DNA of 64,000 nucleotides from Rossellomorea aquimaris (GTDB lineage Bacteria; Bacillota; Bacilli; Bacillales; Bacillaceae_B): NCBI RefSeq assembly GCF_008180865.1, contig NZ_VTEX01000003.1, positions 188,501 to 252,500 of the forward strand, read 5' to 3'. Shown piece by piece: positions 33,858 to 42,152 of this stretch (position 1 is its first letter; each line of letters starts with the position of its first letter). The notes under the pieces were generated by a model. It saw only the letters and a program-made list of their open reading frames with translations, ran no database searches and was not told where the DNA came from. The position numbers and the translations under genes were made by a program.

Positions 33858-35060
33858 ATGTGGAAAAATAAAAATGTATGGATATTATTGATAGGTGAAT
33901 TTATAGCAGGTCTCGGATTGTGGTTAGGGATCATCGGTAATCTGGAGTTTATGCAGGAAAAGGTGCCTTCGGATTTTCTGAAATCGGTGATTCTCGCTTC
34001 CGGACTGCTTGCGGGTCTTGCTGTTGGACCTTTAGCCGGCAGAATTACGGATCAGGCAAATAAAAAGACGGTGATGCTCATCTCAGGCTTCACCAGGTCA
34101 TTAAGTGTTATTTTCATGTTGATAGCGATTGATACCGGCTCGGTGCTATGGATGGTCGTCTTCTTAGTGAGCATCCAAATCTCTGCTGCCTTCTATTTCC
34201 CTGCTCTGCAAGCTGCCATTCCGATGGTGGTGAAAGAGAAGGATTTACTGCAGATGAATGGGGTCCATATGAATGTTGCTACCCTCTCAAGGATCCTTGG
34301 TACTGCATTAGCAGGCGTCCTATTAGTGATCATATCTTTAACGATGGTATACGTTCTCTCATTAGTGGCGTATCTGGCACTATTTGTGATGACCTGGTTC
34401 TTATCAATTGAAGAAACCGCGACTACCTCTACACAAGGTGAAAAACCAAAAGGGGCAAGCTTCAATGAAGTATTTCCTGTTATAAAAGGGCTTCCGATCG
34501 TATTTATGACTCTTGTGATGACGTTGATACCACTGCTATTTATCGGCGGGTTCAACTTAATGGTCATCAACATCAGCGAGCTTCAGGATAGCTCGGAGAT
34601 TAAAGGTTGGATCTATACCGCCGAAGGGATTGCCTTTATGGCAGGTGCCTTTGCCGTCAAGAAAATGGGCGAAAAAATGTCACCGTATAAAATATTATTC
34701 TTTTTTAGCTTCATCATCGGGATTGCGCAAATGATTCTTTATTTTGCAACCAGTCCGATCTTGTCAGTGCTTGCGTTTACAGTGTTTGGATTTGCCGTGG
34801 GATGCTTCTTCCCGACTGCTGCCACGATTTTTCAAACGCGTATACCGAAAGAATTTCACGGCCGCTTCTTCTCGTTCCGTAATATGCTCGACAGACTGAT
34901 TTTCCAGGTTGTGCTCCTTCTCACAGGATTGCTGCTGGATCTCGTAGGACTCCAAATCATGACGGTATTATTCGGATGTCTGTCCCTTATGATGACTGGA
35001 CTGTTCTATTCAAGGTACCGACAGCTCAAAACGACCACATTATCGGAACAGGCAAGTTAA
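33858..35060 (+). CDS. Major facilitator superfamily transporter
   Basis: A 400-residue permease with ~12 helices. The first loop shows GPLAGRITDQANKKTVMLISG, an MFS motif A variant; the C-terminal half repeats the fold. It resembles the MefE/EntS-like 'MFS_3' group that exports macrolides or siderophores. The start lies in a copy of the GGGACGGACC motif, which supplies its only purine-rich site. No Fur box is seen upstream, so a siderophore role is not supported. Confidence 0.85.
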   Translation: MWKNKNVWILLIGEFIAGLGLWLGIIGNLEFMQEKVPSDFLKSVILASGLLAGLAVGPLAGRITDQANKKTVMLISGFTRSLSVIFMLIAIDTGSVLWMVVFLVSIQISAAFYFPALQAAIPMVVKEKDLLQMNGVHMNVATLSRILGTALAGVLLVIISLTMVYVLSLVAYLALFVMTWFLSIEETATTSTQGEKPKGASFNEVFPVIKGLPIVFMTLVMTLIPLLFIGGFNLMVINISELQDSSEIKGWIYTAEGIAFMAGAFAVKKMGEKMSPYKILFFFSFIIGIAQMILYFATSPILSVLAFTVFGFAVGCFFPTAATIFQTRIPKEFHGRFFSFRNMLDRLIFQVVLLLTGLLLDLVGLQIMTVLFGCLSLMMTGLFYSRYRQLKTTTLSEQAS

Positions 35061-35063
35061 CTT

Positions 35064-35089
35064 AAAGCTCACTTTTGTGAGCTTTTTTT
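35064..35089 (+). terminator. Rho-independent terminator
   Basis: AAAGCTCAC-TTTT-GTGAGCTTT plus T-run. Confidence 0.85.
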
Positions 35090-35098
35090 GTATAAGAA

Positions 35099-35113
35099 TG
35101 AGAATTATTATCA
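35099..35113. promoter_or_regulatory. Orphan Fur box
   Basis: TGAGAAT-T-ATTATCA has one mismatch to the Fur consensus. It lies between two genes that both end here, so no coding target is evident. Confidence 0.6.
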
Positions 35114-35123
35114 ATACTATATA

Positions 35124-35155
35124 AAAAGAAGACAACCACGCCTATGGTTGCCTTC
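35124..35155 (-). terminator. Terminator of the DUF1540 gene
   Basis: GAAGGCAACCA/TGGTTGTCTTC with one G-T pair, then TTTTTATA on the minus strand. Confidence 0.75.
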
Positions 35156-35162
35156 TCTTCCA

Positions 35163-35318
35163 TTACATACCCGGATCAAATGTTTTACAATCTGTTTCTT
35201 CACTGTTGTGGGCTTTGTTTCCTTTATGACTGACAACGAAAATCTGGTCTGCAGAGCACTTCTTACCTTCACGGTTATATTTGCAGTTGCTTACTTCACA
35301 TAGTACGTCTTGTGCCAT
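35163..35318 (-). CDS. DUF1540-domain small Cys-rich protein
   Basis: A 51-residue protein from ATG 35318 to TAA 35163. It shows the DUF1540 pattern: VLCEVSNCKYNREGKKCSAD, then TDCKTFDPGM, with four conserved cysteines likely binding a metal such as zinc. GGGAGGTG precedes the start and a good terminator follows. Function unknown; the family is common in spore-forming Firmicutes. Confidence 0.88.
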   Translation of the reverse strand: MAQDVLCEVSNCKYNREGKKCSADQIFVVSHKGNKAHNSEETDCKTFDPGM

Positions 35319-35461
35319 CTTCAAACACCTCCCTTATTATCTTTAGAGTGTACTTTCCCACCCTTTTTCATACCTGATTCGTGGAGAGTAATCATCATAT
35401 ATCTGAAGCTTTCACCATATAATCAAAGAGATATGTTTGATATGAAGGGAGAATCTTCGGT

Positions 35462-35737
35462 ATGGAGCAGAGACGACTGTATCATGTTCAAAATCTTGCA
35501 TTTGAAATAATGGATCAAATGAATACCAATAACGAATGGAAGAAGCCAGATCATTTAAAGCATGTGATCGATCATTTATCCCGTGCAATTGGGAGTCTTA
35601 CAGATCCATCTGGGACTTTCTCTATTGATTATGTTGAAGAAAAAATTGCCACCGCCCATTATATATTGTTTAAAAACGAGAAAAAAGTTGCTCGAATAAA
35701 TTTTGATAAACAATCAGCATCCGCTTTAATTGAATGA
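35462..35737 (+). CDS. Uncharacterised small protein, 91 residues
   Basis: A soluble protein with no recognised domain: an N-terminal helical half (NLAFEIMDQMNTNNEWKKPDHLKHVIDHLSRAIGSL) and a strand-rich end. GGGAGAATC precedes the ATG, and a strong terminator follows. Convergent with the Fe-S nuclease-fold gene. Confidence 0.68.
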   Translation: MEQRRLYHVQNLAFEIMDQMNTNNEWKKPDHLKHVIDHLSRAIGSLTDPSGTFSIDYVEEKIATAHYILFKNEKKVARINFDKQSASALIE

Positions 35738-35740
35738 GAA

Positions 35741-35772
35741 AGAGGACTTACCAAAATACGGTAAGTCCTCTT
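35741..35772. terminator. Bidirectional terminator
   Basis: A perfect 12-bp stem AGAGGACTTACC/GGTAAGTCCTCT between convergent genes. Confidence 0.8.
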
Positions 35773-35779
35773 CTCCTAT

Positions 35780-36541
35780 TTAATGCTTTTTTTGAAAAAG
35801 AAATTCTATTTCATCATTGGCACAAACCTCCACAAAAGGACAGCTCAAACATACTTCCCCATTCGGTTTGGTACTGGATGATAGTGGTGCAGACAGCATA
35901 TCTTTTAATTTCTCTATGTAATGCAAACCTTTCTTCATCTCTGTCGGTGACGGGCAATGGACAAATTCTTCTCCATTTAACAAGGAAACGATTCTTATCG
36001 ACGAAGGAAGTCTTCCAAAGGATCTTTCACAGAAAACCACAGTCAAATAATAATACAAGGTAATCATTTCGTGATTTGTATCCACAAGATACTTGGTGAC
36101 TGTGAACGATTCTTGTTCCCATTCTGCCACTTCTATCGTGAGGGATAAGTGAGTTTCAAGTTCTTCAAAGTATTGTCGAAACTTTTCATTTATAAAAAGA
36201 GGTGGTAATGTCCCATAGTTCTGCGTTAAATCCTGCATTAAGTAATCCGTCACTTTCGCCACCACTAAGTAATAATCAATCTTCGAATCAAAGATGTTTG
36301 TTTTAATAGAGGTAAGGTGCTTCTCGATGATCTCAAGTGCTTTGATGGGAGTCCTCATTTTGACGGGAAGCATAAAGAAGTCCTTTACTACTTGGTTCAC
36401 AATGAACTGCATAACCTTTTTCCATTCAACTTTACTTGCTTCTTCACGCTGGATGTAGTGATAGTAAAACTTGTGGGGACAATTGATGAATTCCTTTAGA
36501 TGTATATCCGATAATGTTTTAATCGAAAGTGAATAGTTCAC
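35780..36541 (-). CDS. PD-(D/E)XK (RecB/AddB/Cas4-like) protein with 4Fe-4S cysteines, active site not evident
   Basis: A 253-residue protein. The N-terminal motif LKEFINCPHKFYYHYI and C-terminal CLSCPFVEVC give one Cys plus C-x2-C-x5-C, the arrangement that binds 4Fe-4S in AddB and Cas4-type nucleases. Where such enzymes have GxxDR and DYKT motifs, this one reads SFTVTKYLVDTNHEM, so catalysis may be lost. Start is GTG 36541 after AAGGAGAGG. It lies 17 bases after a Fur-boxed flavodoxin gene, probably in one transcript. Function unknown; a Fe-S structural or sensing role is possible. Confidence 0.65.
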   Translation of the reverse strand: MNYSLSIKTLSDIHLKEFINCPHKFYYHYIQREEASKVEWKKVMQFIVNQVVKDFFMLPVKMRTPIKALEIIEKHLTSIKTNIFDSKIDYYLVVAKVTDYLMQDLTQNYGTLPPLFINEKFRQYFEELETHLSLTIEVAEWEQESFTVTKYLVDTNHEMITLYYYLTVVFCERSFGRLPSSIRIVSLLNGEEFVHCPSPTEMKKGLHYIEKLKDMLSAPLSSSTKPNGEVCLSCPFVEVCANDEIEFLFQKKH

Positions 36542-36558
36542 GAATGCCTCTCCTTTCT

Positions 36559-37026
36559 CTAGCCCTCTTGTTTACTGAACAAGAGCTCACTAGCAAATGT
36601 GCGCCCAAATTCTTTGCACGCTTCCACATCCTCATCCTCTGGTGTTAATTCCACTTTCAAACCATCATGAATCAAACGGGCTCCCCTTTCTTGCAATTTC
36701 TCATTTAATAAATCCACCGCTGCCCCGTACTTAGGATAAAAAGAGTCACAGGAACCGAAGCTTGCGGCAATCTTAGACGATAAGTCCACGTCGTCCATGT
36801 CATCGTAAAAATCCTCAAACTCATAAGGAAGTTCGCCATCCCCCCAGGTATACGCACCTAACAGGATCCCTGCATATTCTTCAAGGACCTGAGCATTCGG
36901 ACAGTCATTTATATCAATTACATCGATTTCAGCTCCGGTTTCCTTCACACCTGTCTCGATGGCCGTCGCCATTTCTTCTGTATTTCCACTCATGCTTGCA
37001 TAGATCATTATAATTTTATTGGTCAT
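36559..37026 (-). CDS. Flavodoxin
   Basis: A 155-residue short-chain-type flavodoxin. The phosphate loop YASMSGNTEEMA (9-20), GAYTWGDGELPYEFEDFYDDM (~57-77) and FGSCDSFYPKYGAAVD mark FMN contacts. It carries electrons in place of ferredoxin when iron is short, as for B. subtilis YkuN/YkuP. A perfect Fur box lies 26 bases upstream. GGAGGTTTATC precedes ATG. Confidence 0.93.
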   Translation of the reverse strand: MTNKIIMIYASMSGNTEEMATAIETGVKETGAEIDVIDINDCPNAQVLEEYAGILLGAYTWGDGELPYEFEDFYDDMDDVDLSSKIAASFGSCDSFYPKYGAAVDLLNEKLQERGARLIHDGLKVELTPEDEDVEACKEFGRTFASELLFSKQEG

Positions 37027-37051
37027 GATAAACCTCCAATGTATACCTAAT

Positions 37052-37066
37052 TGATAATAATTATCA
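37052..37066. promoter_or_regulatory. Fur box of the flavodoxin gene (perfect)
   Basis: TGATAAT-A-ATTATCA matches the 7-1-7 consensus exactly, and a further ATTATCA unit overlaps it to 37072. Confidence 0.92.
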
Positions 37067-37119
37067 TTATCACTATAAGTAAACCATACAAACTTTCCTT
37101 CTATTTGTCAATAATTAAT

Positions 37120-37134
37120 TGAAAATAATTCTCA
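37120..37134. promoter_or_regulatory. Second Fur box upstream of flavodoxin
   Basis: TGAAAAT-A-ATTCTCA, two mismatches, 54 bp beyond the first box. Confidence 0.55.
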
Positions 37135-37144
37135 ATTGGGACAT

Positions 37145-37173
37145 AAAAAAGCATCCCCCTTATGAGAGATGCT
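37145..37173 (-). terminator. Terminator of the MFS gene
   Basis: AGCATC/GATGCT stem with TTTTTT on the minus strand. Confidence 0.7.
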
Positions 37174-37187
37174 ATCTTACAAATTCA

Positions 37188-38393
37188 TTACAACTCCAAT
37201 ACGCCCGCTTTCTGATTTTTATTATGATTTCCACGTTTAGTTACTACTTTATAAACCACGATCGTGACGAAGATCATTCCACTGCAAATAATATACAAAG
37301 CGGAAAATCCAAACTGGGATGAAACGACTCCCAGTACAAATGATCCAACGGCAATTCCAAGGTCATAAAAAATAAAGAATGTAGCGGTCGCATGCCCTGT
37401 TCTCCTCTTAGGGGCAGCCTGAATGGACATGGTTTGAAAACTCGGAAGCAAAGCACCGTAACCAAGTCCGATAAGCGTTCCTGCAATCAATAGTAAAAGG
37501 ACTGATTGAGCGATACTCAAAAGAATCAAACCGATGGCAAAAATAATAAGGGACGGATAGATGACAGCGTTTGGTCCTGACCTGTCATATAAGCGTCCTG
37601 TATATGGTCGCGATAACAGCATAGCAGCTGCAAAGACGACGAAGAATAAGCTGACGGATTCGAATATACCGACAGACTTCGCATAGACGGATATAAACGA
37701 CATGATCCCGGAGTAAGCAAATGATGTTAAGAATCCTACAAGGGAAATCGGAATCGCTTTAACTTCTATCAAATCCTTAAAGGTTAATCTCCCCGGCGTT
37801 TTTGCTTCCACCCCATCGTCCTCCGAAACCTGAATGCCGAATGAACAAAGGAATCCGATGACGATAACAAAGGAAAGACTCATAAACAATGTTGAATAAG
37901 CAACCCATTGAATCAATGCTAATGAAATAAACGGTCCGACCACCACGGCTAAGTTCATTGACATGGCAAAATAACCAAGCCCTTCCCCTTTCCGGTGGGG
38001 AGGGATCATGTCTGCGGCAATCGCGACTAAAACCGTTGTGCCAATACTAAACCAAATGCCATGAAAAAAACGGAGCCCCATTAAAAGATAAAAATCATTC
38101 ACCCAGAAGTAAATGAATGATGAAATCCCGAAAAACATGACACTAATAATCAACGTCTTTTTCTTTCCCAACAGCTCAATGATTTTCCCCGAGAAAGGCC
38201 GAATAATGATAGCCGAAAGTAAAAAAATCGTTGTAGCGAGACCGGCTTCCCCTTCCGTTCCGTGAAGTTCATCGATCACATAGAGTGGCAGGACGGTTAA
38301 CAACGAATAGAAAACTAAAAAGATAAAAAAATTATTCACTAATGCCATAAAAAATGGCCGTGTCCATATAGATGTTTGATTGGAATGACTCAT
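37188..38393 (-). CDS. Major facilitator superfamily efflux permease
   Basis: A 401-residue transporter with ~12 helices. Motif A appears as RPFSGKIIELLGKKKTLIIS (~65), and the second half repeats it as RPYTGRLYDRSGPNAVI. It belongs to the drug:H+ antiporter type of MFS (YwoG/YfhI-like). It is divergent from a MarR gene with a 26-bp palindrome between, the usual layout of a MarR-controlled efflux pump. Substrate unknown. Confidence 0.88.
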   Translation of the reverse strand: MSHSNQTSIWTRPFFMALVNNFFIFLVFYSLLTVLPLYVIDELHGTEGEAGLATTIFLLSAIIIRPFSGKIIELLGKKKTLIISVMFFGISSFIYFWVNDFYLLMGLRFFHGIWFSIGTTVLVAIAADMIPPHRKGEGLGYFAMSMNLAVVVGPFISLALIQWVAYSTLFMSLSFVIVIGFLCSFGIQVSEDDGVEAKTPGRLTFKDLIEVKAIPISLVGFLTSFAYSGIMSFISVYAKSVGIFESVSLFFVVFAAAMLLSRPYTGRLYDRSGPNAVIYPSLIIFAIGLILLSIAQSVLLLLIAGTLIGLGYGALLPSFQTMSIQAAPKRRTGHATATFFIFYDLGIAVGSFVLGVVSSQFGFSALYIICSGMIFVTIVVYKVVTKRGNHNKNQKAGVLEL

Positions 38394-38455
38394 AAAATTC
38401 TCATTCTCCTTAATTAATTGTTATACTAATTATATCTATAACATGTATATTTGTA

Positions 38456-38481
38456 AATATAGTTGTTGTAACAACTATATT
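38456..38481. promoter_or_regulatory. MarR-type operator palindrome
   Basis: AATATAGTTGTT-GT-AACAACTATATT, a perfect 12-2-12 inverted repeat between the MFS and MarR genes. Confidence 0.85.
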
Positions 38482-38564
38482 GAATTACTTTTATCGAACT
38501 TCTCAAATCATCCTGAATTTCATGTATGATAAAGAGAAGAAATGAATGTAGTAGGTGAAAAATA

Positions 38565-38999
38565 ATGACAATGTCCCGTGACGAATCCATTGGCTTGTAT
38601 ACGAGCCATACAGTAAAGAATATTATTCGATTTCTTACATTTCATCTGAAAGAATTTGATGTGACACCCGAGCAATGGACTGTGTTGAAGCGATTAGCGG
38701 AGCAGGATGGAATCAGTCAAAAAGAACTTGCGATGAAATCAGAAAAAGATCAGCCGACCGTAACGAGGATCTTAGACATTTTGGAACGGAAGGAATTGAT
38801 CTACAAACAGAGAAACCTTGATGATAGAAGATCATTCCTCATTTTCATATCTGAGAAAGGAATGGCTGCCAAGGATGAGCTGTCTCCTTTTATAGAGGGG
38901 TTATATGAAGAAACGATTCTTAAAGGGATTTCAGAAGAGAACTTAGAAGTATATAAGAGTGTTCTTGCTCAAATGAATGAGAACATTACTAGAAAATAG
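38565..38999 (+). CDS. MarR-family transcriptional regulator
   Basis: A 144-residue winged-helix protein. DNA-binding part: GISQKELAMKSEKDQPTVTRILDILERKELIYKQRNLDDRRSFLIFIS. No cysteine is present, so it should respond to a ligand, not thiol oxidation. It is divergent from the MFS gene and the palindrome at 38456 is its likely operator. It may be read together with the next gene (21-base gap). Confidence 0.9.
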   Translation: MTMSRDESIGLYTSHTVKNIIRFLTFHLKEFDVTPEQWTVLKRLAEQDGISQKELAMKSEKDQPTVTRILDILERKELIYKQRNLDDRRSFLIFISEKGMAAKDELSPFIEGLYEETILKGISEENLEVYKSVLAQMNENITRK

Positions 39000-39020
39000 C
39001 GTAGTGATAGGAGGATGGAC

Positions 39021-39776
39021 ATGAAACAAATACCGATTGCCCTGCAAATGTATACATTGCGCAACGAAACGGAAAAAGATTTTACCGGCACCCTTCAAAA
39101 AGTAGCCGGGTTAGGATATGCAGGTGTGGAACTTGCCGGCTATGGAGGATTATCCCCGAAAGAGCTTAAGGGTACACTCGATAGTCTGAATCTTCGTGTC
39201 GCGTCAAGTCATATTCCTCTATCTGAATTAAGAAATGATGTTCACAAAGTGATTCATGATCAACAGGAGCTGGGCAGCAGCTACATTGTCTGTCCGTATC
39301 TTCCACCTGAAGAGAGAACAGAGAAGCACTATATTCAATTGATTGATGATTTAAATTCAATTGGGGAAAAATGTTTTAATGAAGGAATCACGCTTTGCTA
39401 TCACAATCATGATTTCGAATTGACGACCTTATCGAACGGGAAACAGGCACTCGAAATGATCCTGAATGAAACGAATCCTCATTGGGTGAAAGCAGAGTTC
39501 GATATTTACTGGCTGACCTTCGCAGGAGAACAGCCTGTGGAATGGCTGAAAAGATATCAGGGACGAACCCCACTTGTTCATTTGAAAGATATGACGTTGG
39601 ACGGTGAACGATTTTTTGCCGAGCTGGGAACGGGTGGTGTGGAACTCACTTCTGTTCTCGACTATGGTATACACAGTGATGTGGATTGGTGGATCGTTGA
39701 GCAGGATGAGTCCAGGATCTCTCCTATTGAAAGCGTCCGGAAGAGCTTAGATTATTTACGTCTGAACAAAATTTAA
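39021..39776 (+). CDS. Sugar phosphate isomerase/epimerase (AP endonuclease-2 fold)
   Basis: A 251-residue TIM-barrel protein of the xylose isomerase-like family. It has IALQMYTLRNETEKDF, GYAGVELAGYGG, ITLCYHNHDFEL (metal site, ~132), AEFDIYWLTFAG and HLKDM, with the final acidic ligand in WWIVEQDES. These match IolE/IolH-like and YcjR-type proteins. Start 39021 is used because AGGAGG ends at 39014; the ATG at 39015 abuts the site. Substrate unknown. Confidence 0.85.
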   Translation: MKQIPIALQMYTLRNETEKDFTGTLQKVAGLGYAGVELAGYGGLSPKELKGTLDSLNLRVASSHIPLSELRNDVHKVIHDQQELGSSYIVCPYLPPEERTEKHYIQLIDDLNSIGEKCFNEGITLCYHNHDFELTTLSNGKQALEMILNETNPHWVKAEFDIYWLTFAGEQPVEWLKRYQGRTPLVHLKDMTLDGERFFAELGTGGVELTSVLDYGIHSDVDWWIVEQDESRISPIESVRKSLDYLRLNKI

Positions 39777-39780
39777 TGAA

Positions 39781-39815
39781 AAAAGGAGAGTCTGGCACAA
39801 CAGACTCTCCTTTTT
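39781..39815. terminator. Bidirectional terminator
   Basis: A perfect 14-bp stem AAAAGGAGAGTCTG/CAGACTCTCCTTTT between convergent genes. Confidence 0.88.
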
Positions 39816-39823
39816 CATCAGCA

Positions 39824-40804
39824 TTATTTTAATTTGGCCACGATCTTTCCTTTCACATGACGTTCTGATAAACGTATCAGTGCTTCAGGAACTTCTTCCA
39901 ATCTCACTACTTCTGTTAACATTGTGTCTAAGTTCCCTTCCTCTACTAAGGAAAGCATTTGGTCCCCAATTACAGCAAAATCCTTTTGGGCAACCATGTC
40001 ATTCGATTGATGGGCAGCTGCCAGGGCGATTTCATGATAGGATACAACCTTTGTGAATGGTTTAATTTTTGTAAAATCAGGAGCTCCCGCAATGTAAACC
40101 ATGTGACCCATATACGCCAATGCGTCTAATGAGTCTGTAGCACTTTGTCTGCTCACCGCATCCACAACGGCGTCCACTCCACGTCCATTTGTTATTTCCA
40201 TCACTCTTAAATTCACGTCTTCTTCTCGATAGTCGATTACGTAATCTGCGCCAAGTGATTTTACATATTCATGATTATGGGAAGAAGCTGTGGATATTAC
40301 TGTTTTGCCGGCAAGCTTGGCAAGCTGGACACCAAATCCTCCGACGCCGCCTGCTCCCCCATGAATCAGAATCGTATCTATCTTCTCCAACGGCAGTTTA
40401 CGGTGAAGCGCCTGATAGGCTGTATATCCCGCCGTTGGAAGGGCAGCAGTGTCTTCAAATGTAACTTGTTCAGGGATACGGGAAACGGTATGAGCATTGA
40501 TAACCGCATATTCTGCATAGCCACCTTTTTTGGTGAAGTCTCCATGGTAAACGACACGATCACCTTTCTTCCAACCGGTCACTCCCTCTCCTGTCTCTAC
40601 TACCACTCCTGCTACATCAAGACCGAGAATATGCGGGTAAGACCAGACTGGCATTCCATTGGTCGCTGTTTTATAATCAACCGGATTCAAACCGACAGCA
40701 TGAACTTCTACAAGCAATTCCCCTTTTTGTGGTGAAGGTGTTTCAATTTCCTCAACCTTCATGTCCTTCCATGAACCTTTATCTTTTAAAAGCAGTGCTT
40801 CCAT
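39824..40804 (-). CDS. Zinc-type alcohol dehydrogenase/quinone oxidoreductase
   Basis: A 326-residue medium-chain reductase: GroES-like part (GLDVAGVVVETGEG; GDRVVYHGDF) and Rossmann part with ILIHGGAGGVGGFGVQLAKLAG (~148). The zinc-binding Cys/His set is not evident, so it fits the zinc-independent quinone reductase branch. It probably reduces quinones or enals with NADPH. Start 40804 has AAGGAG ten bases ahead. Divergent from an HxlR regulator, with a palindrome between. Confidence 0.88.
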   Translation of the reverse strand: MEALLLKDKGSWKDMKVEEIETPSPQKGELLVEVHAVGLNPVDYKTATNGMPVWSYPHILGLDVAGVVVETGEGVTGWKKGDRVVYHGDFTKKGGYAEYAVINAHTVSRIPEQVTFEDTAALPTAGYTAYQALHRKLPLEKIDTILIHGGAGGVGGFGVQLAKLAGKTVISTASSHNHEYVKSLGADYVIDYREEDVNLRVMEITNGRGVDAVVDAVSRQSATDSLDALAYMGHMVYIAGAPDFTKIKPFTKVVSYHEIALAAAHQSNDMVAQKDFAVIGDQMLSLVEEGNLDTMLTEVVRLEEVPEALIRLSERHVKGKIVAKLK

Positions 40805-40822
40805 ATACATTCATCTCCTTGG

Positions 40823-40843
40823 AGAGTATATAATATATACTCT
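40823..40843. promoter_or_regulatory. HxlR-type operator palindrome
   Basis: AGAGTATAT-AAT-ATATACTCT, a perfect 9-3-9 inverted repeat 18 bases from the oxidoreductase start. Confidence 0.75.
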
Positions 40844-40965
40844 AAGGAAAAAGCACAAGTAGGCACTATTTAGTATCCTAGTTACCATTTAGGAACCTGG
40901 AATGAATCTTAGTAATTTGAGTGACTCAATTCCAATAGCCATCCCACCTAAATCAAGGAGGTACC

Positions 40966-41337
40966 ATGAAACAACTACATCCGGAATACCAATGTTCCAT
41001 CGACCTGGTCATCGACGTCATCGGAGGGAAATGGAAGGTACTCATTCTTTGGAATTTAAATGAAGGAGTAAAGAGGTTTAATGAGCTGAAACGTTCCATG
41101 CCAAATATCACGCAAAAAATGCTCACTCAGCAGCTTCGGGAGCTGGAGGAACATGGACTGGTCGCCCGTAAGGTGTATCAGGAAGTTCCTCCGCGTGTAG
41201 AATATTCCACGACCGAAATGGGGAAGAAACTGCAAATGACTCTTTTTGAAATGTGTAAATGGGGAGATGAGTATGCAGAGCAAAAAGGCATAGCGATGAA
41301 TCGCTGTTGGACTTCATATGATTTCATGGAGAGTTGA
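40966..41337 (+). CDS. HxlR-family transcriptional regulator
   Basis: A 123-residue DUF24 regulator. Conserved Cys10 in EYQCSIDLVIDVIGGKWKV is the usual redox-active site; HTH region ITQKMLTQQLRELEEHGLVARKVYQEVPPRVEYSTT. Start has AAGGAGG at ideal spacing. It probably controls the divergent quinone oxidoreductase in response to electrophiles, like HypR or YodB. Confidence 0.9.
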   Translation: MKQLHPEYQCSIDLVIDVIGGKWKVLILWNLNEGVKRFNELKRSMPNITQKMLTQQLRELEEHGLVARKVYQEVPPRVEYSTTEMGKKLQMTLFEMCKWGDEYAEQKGIAMNRCWTSYDFMES

Positions 41338-41340
41338 TGA

Positions 41341-41373
41341 AAAGGACTTGCCAAATTGGCTAAGTCCTTTTTT
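41341..41373. terminator. Terminator between HxlR gene and pseudogene
   Basis: AAAGGACTTGCC/GGCTAAGTCCTTT plus T-run on the plus strand. Confidence 0.75.
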
Positions 41374-41377
41374 GTGA

Positions 41378-41884
41378 CTAATGGGAAAGTATATGCCGAA
41401 GGGTTTTTCCCAACGTTTCATATTTAAACTGGTACCCCTCTTCTTCCAATCTTTTCGGAACGACCCACCTGCTTTTTAGTACCAATTCGGGTTCAGTTTT
41501 AATAAAGAAAGCGCCAATTTCTAGCATCCACTTTGATGTCGACAGCCCTGCTTTCTTATTCATGACAGTACGCAAGTGTTCCATAAACTCTCGGTTGGTG
41601 ACAGGATTTGGAGAAGAGCAATTGAATACACCACTTAACCCCTTCTTATATTTGAGAAATAATATGATTCTGAACAAGTCTTCGATATGAATCCAACTAA
41701 ACATCTGATTCCCCGGTCCCTGCACTCCTCCCAGACCAAACTTGACCAGATTTTTGTAGGGGTTCATCACTCCTCCATCCGGACCTAATACGATGGCGAT
41801 ACGCAAAGCCGCTTGCCGAGTATAGGTTAAATCAAATGAAAAGAAAGCCTTCTCCCATTCCTTCGCTACTTCTACAGAAAAGCC
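41378..41884 (-). pseudogene. Truncated TIGR01777-family epimerase
   Basis: Only the C-terminal ~170 residues of this ~300-residue NAD-dependent epimerase family remain: GFSVEVAKEWEKAFF, RIAIVLGPDGGVMNP, FSWIHIEDLFRIILF, GVFNCSSPNPVTNREF, KSRWVVPKRLEEEGY. The N-terminal Rossmann domain (GATGFIG-type) is absent. The frame stays open further upstream but the sequence there is unrelated, and there is no ribosome site at the first candidate start (TTG 41806). It looks like a deletion remnant. Confidence 0.75.
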
Positions 41885-42097
41885 TACCAGGGTGGCATTA
41901 TACCCACTATTCCGATAAAATGGTTTCTCCTTATGATGAAGAAATCTTTGAGCAAGCGGAGAAATAACTCTAGCTTGATAATAGAACGGGACGGAATAAA
42001 GTATGTGATTTCCAAATGGTTGAAGCCATTCATGATATCAACTGACAAGGTTCAACATCTTTTCCCAGGAAATGATGTTGAGTCTTATCGTAACCAC

Positions 42098-42152
42098 GTG
42101 AAAAAAGGAGAAAAAATCGATTTCATCAAAATCGATTTTTTCTCCTTTTCAC
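42098..42152 (-). terminator. Long hairpin terminator of the siderophore-aspartokinase operon
   Basis: Arms of ~24 bp with two unpaired bases: GTGAAAA(AA)GGAGAAAAAA.. at 42098 and its complement to 42152, loop CATCA. On the minus strand the hairpin is rich in T. It lies 46 bases past the aspartokinase stop. Confidence 0.7.

Noticed and set aside
33858-35060. MFS transporter as siderophore exporter
   Set aside because: The fold would allow it, but there is no Fur box upstream of the gene; the Fur box at 35099 is downstream of its terminator.
35088-35303. 71-residue plus-strand frame
   Set aside because: It is antisense to the well-supported DUF1540 gene and starts in the terminator of the MFS gene.
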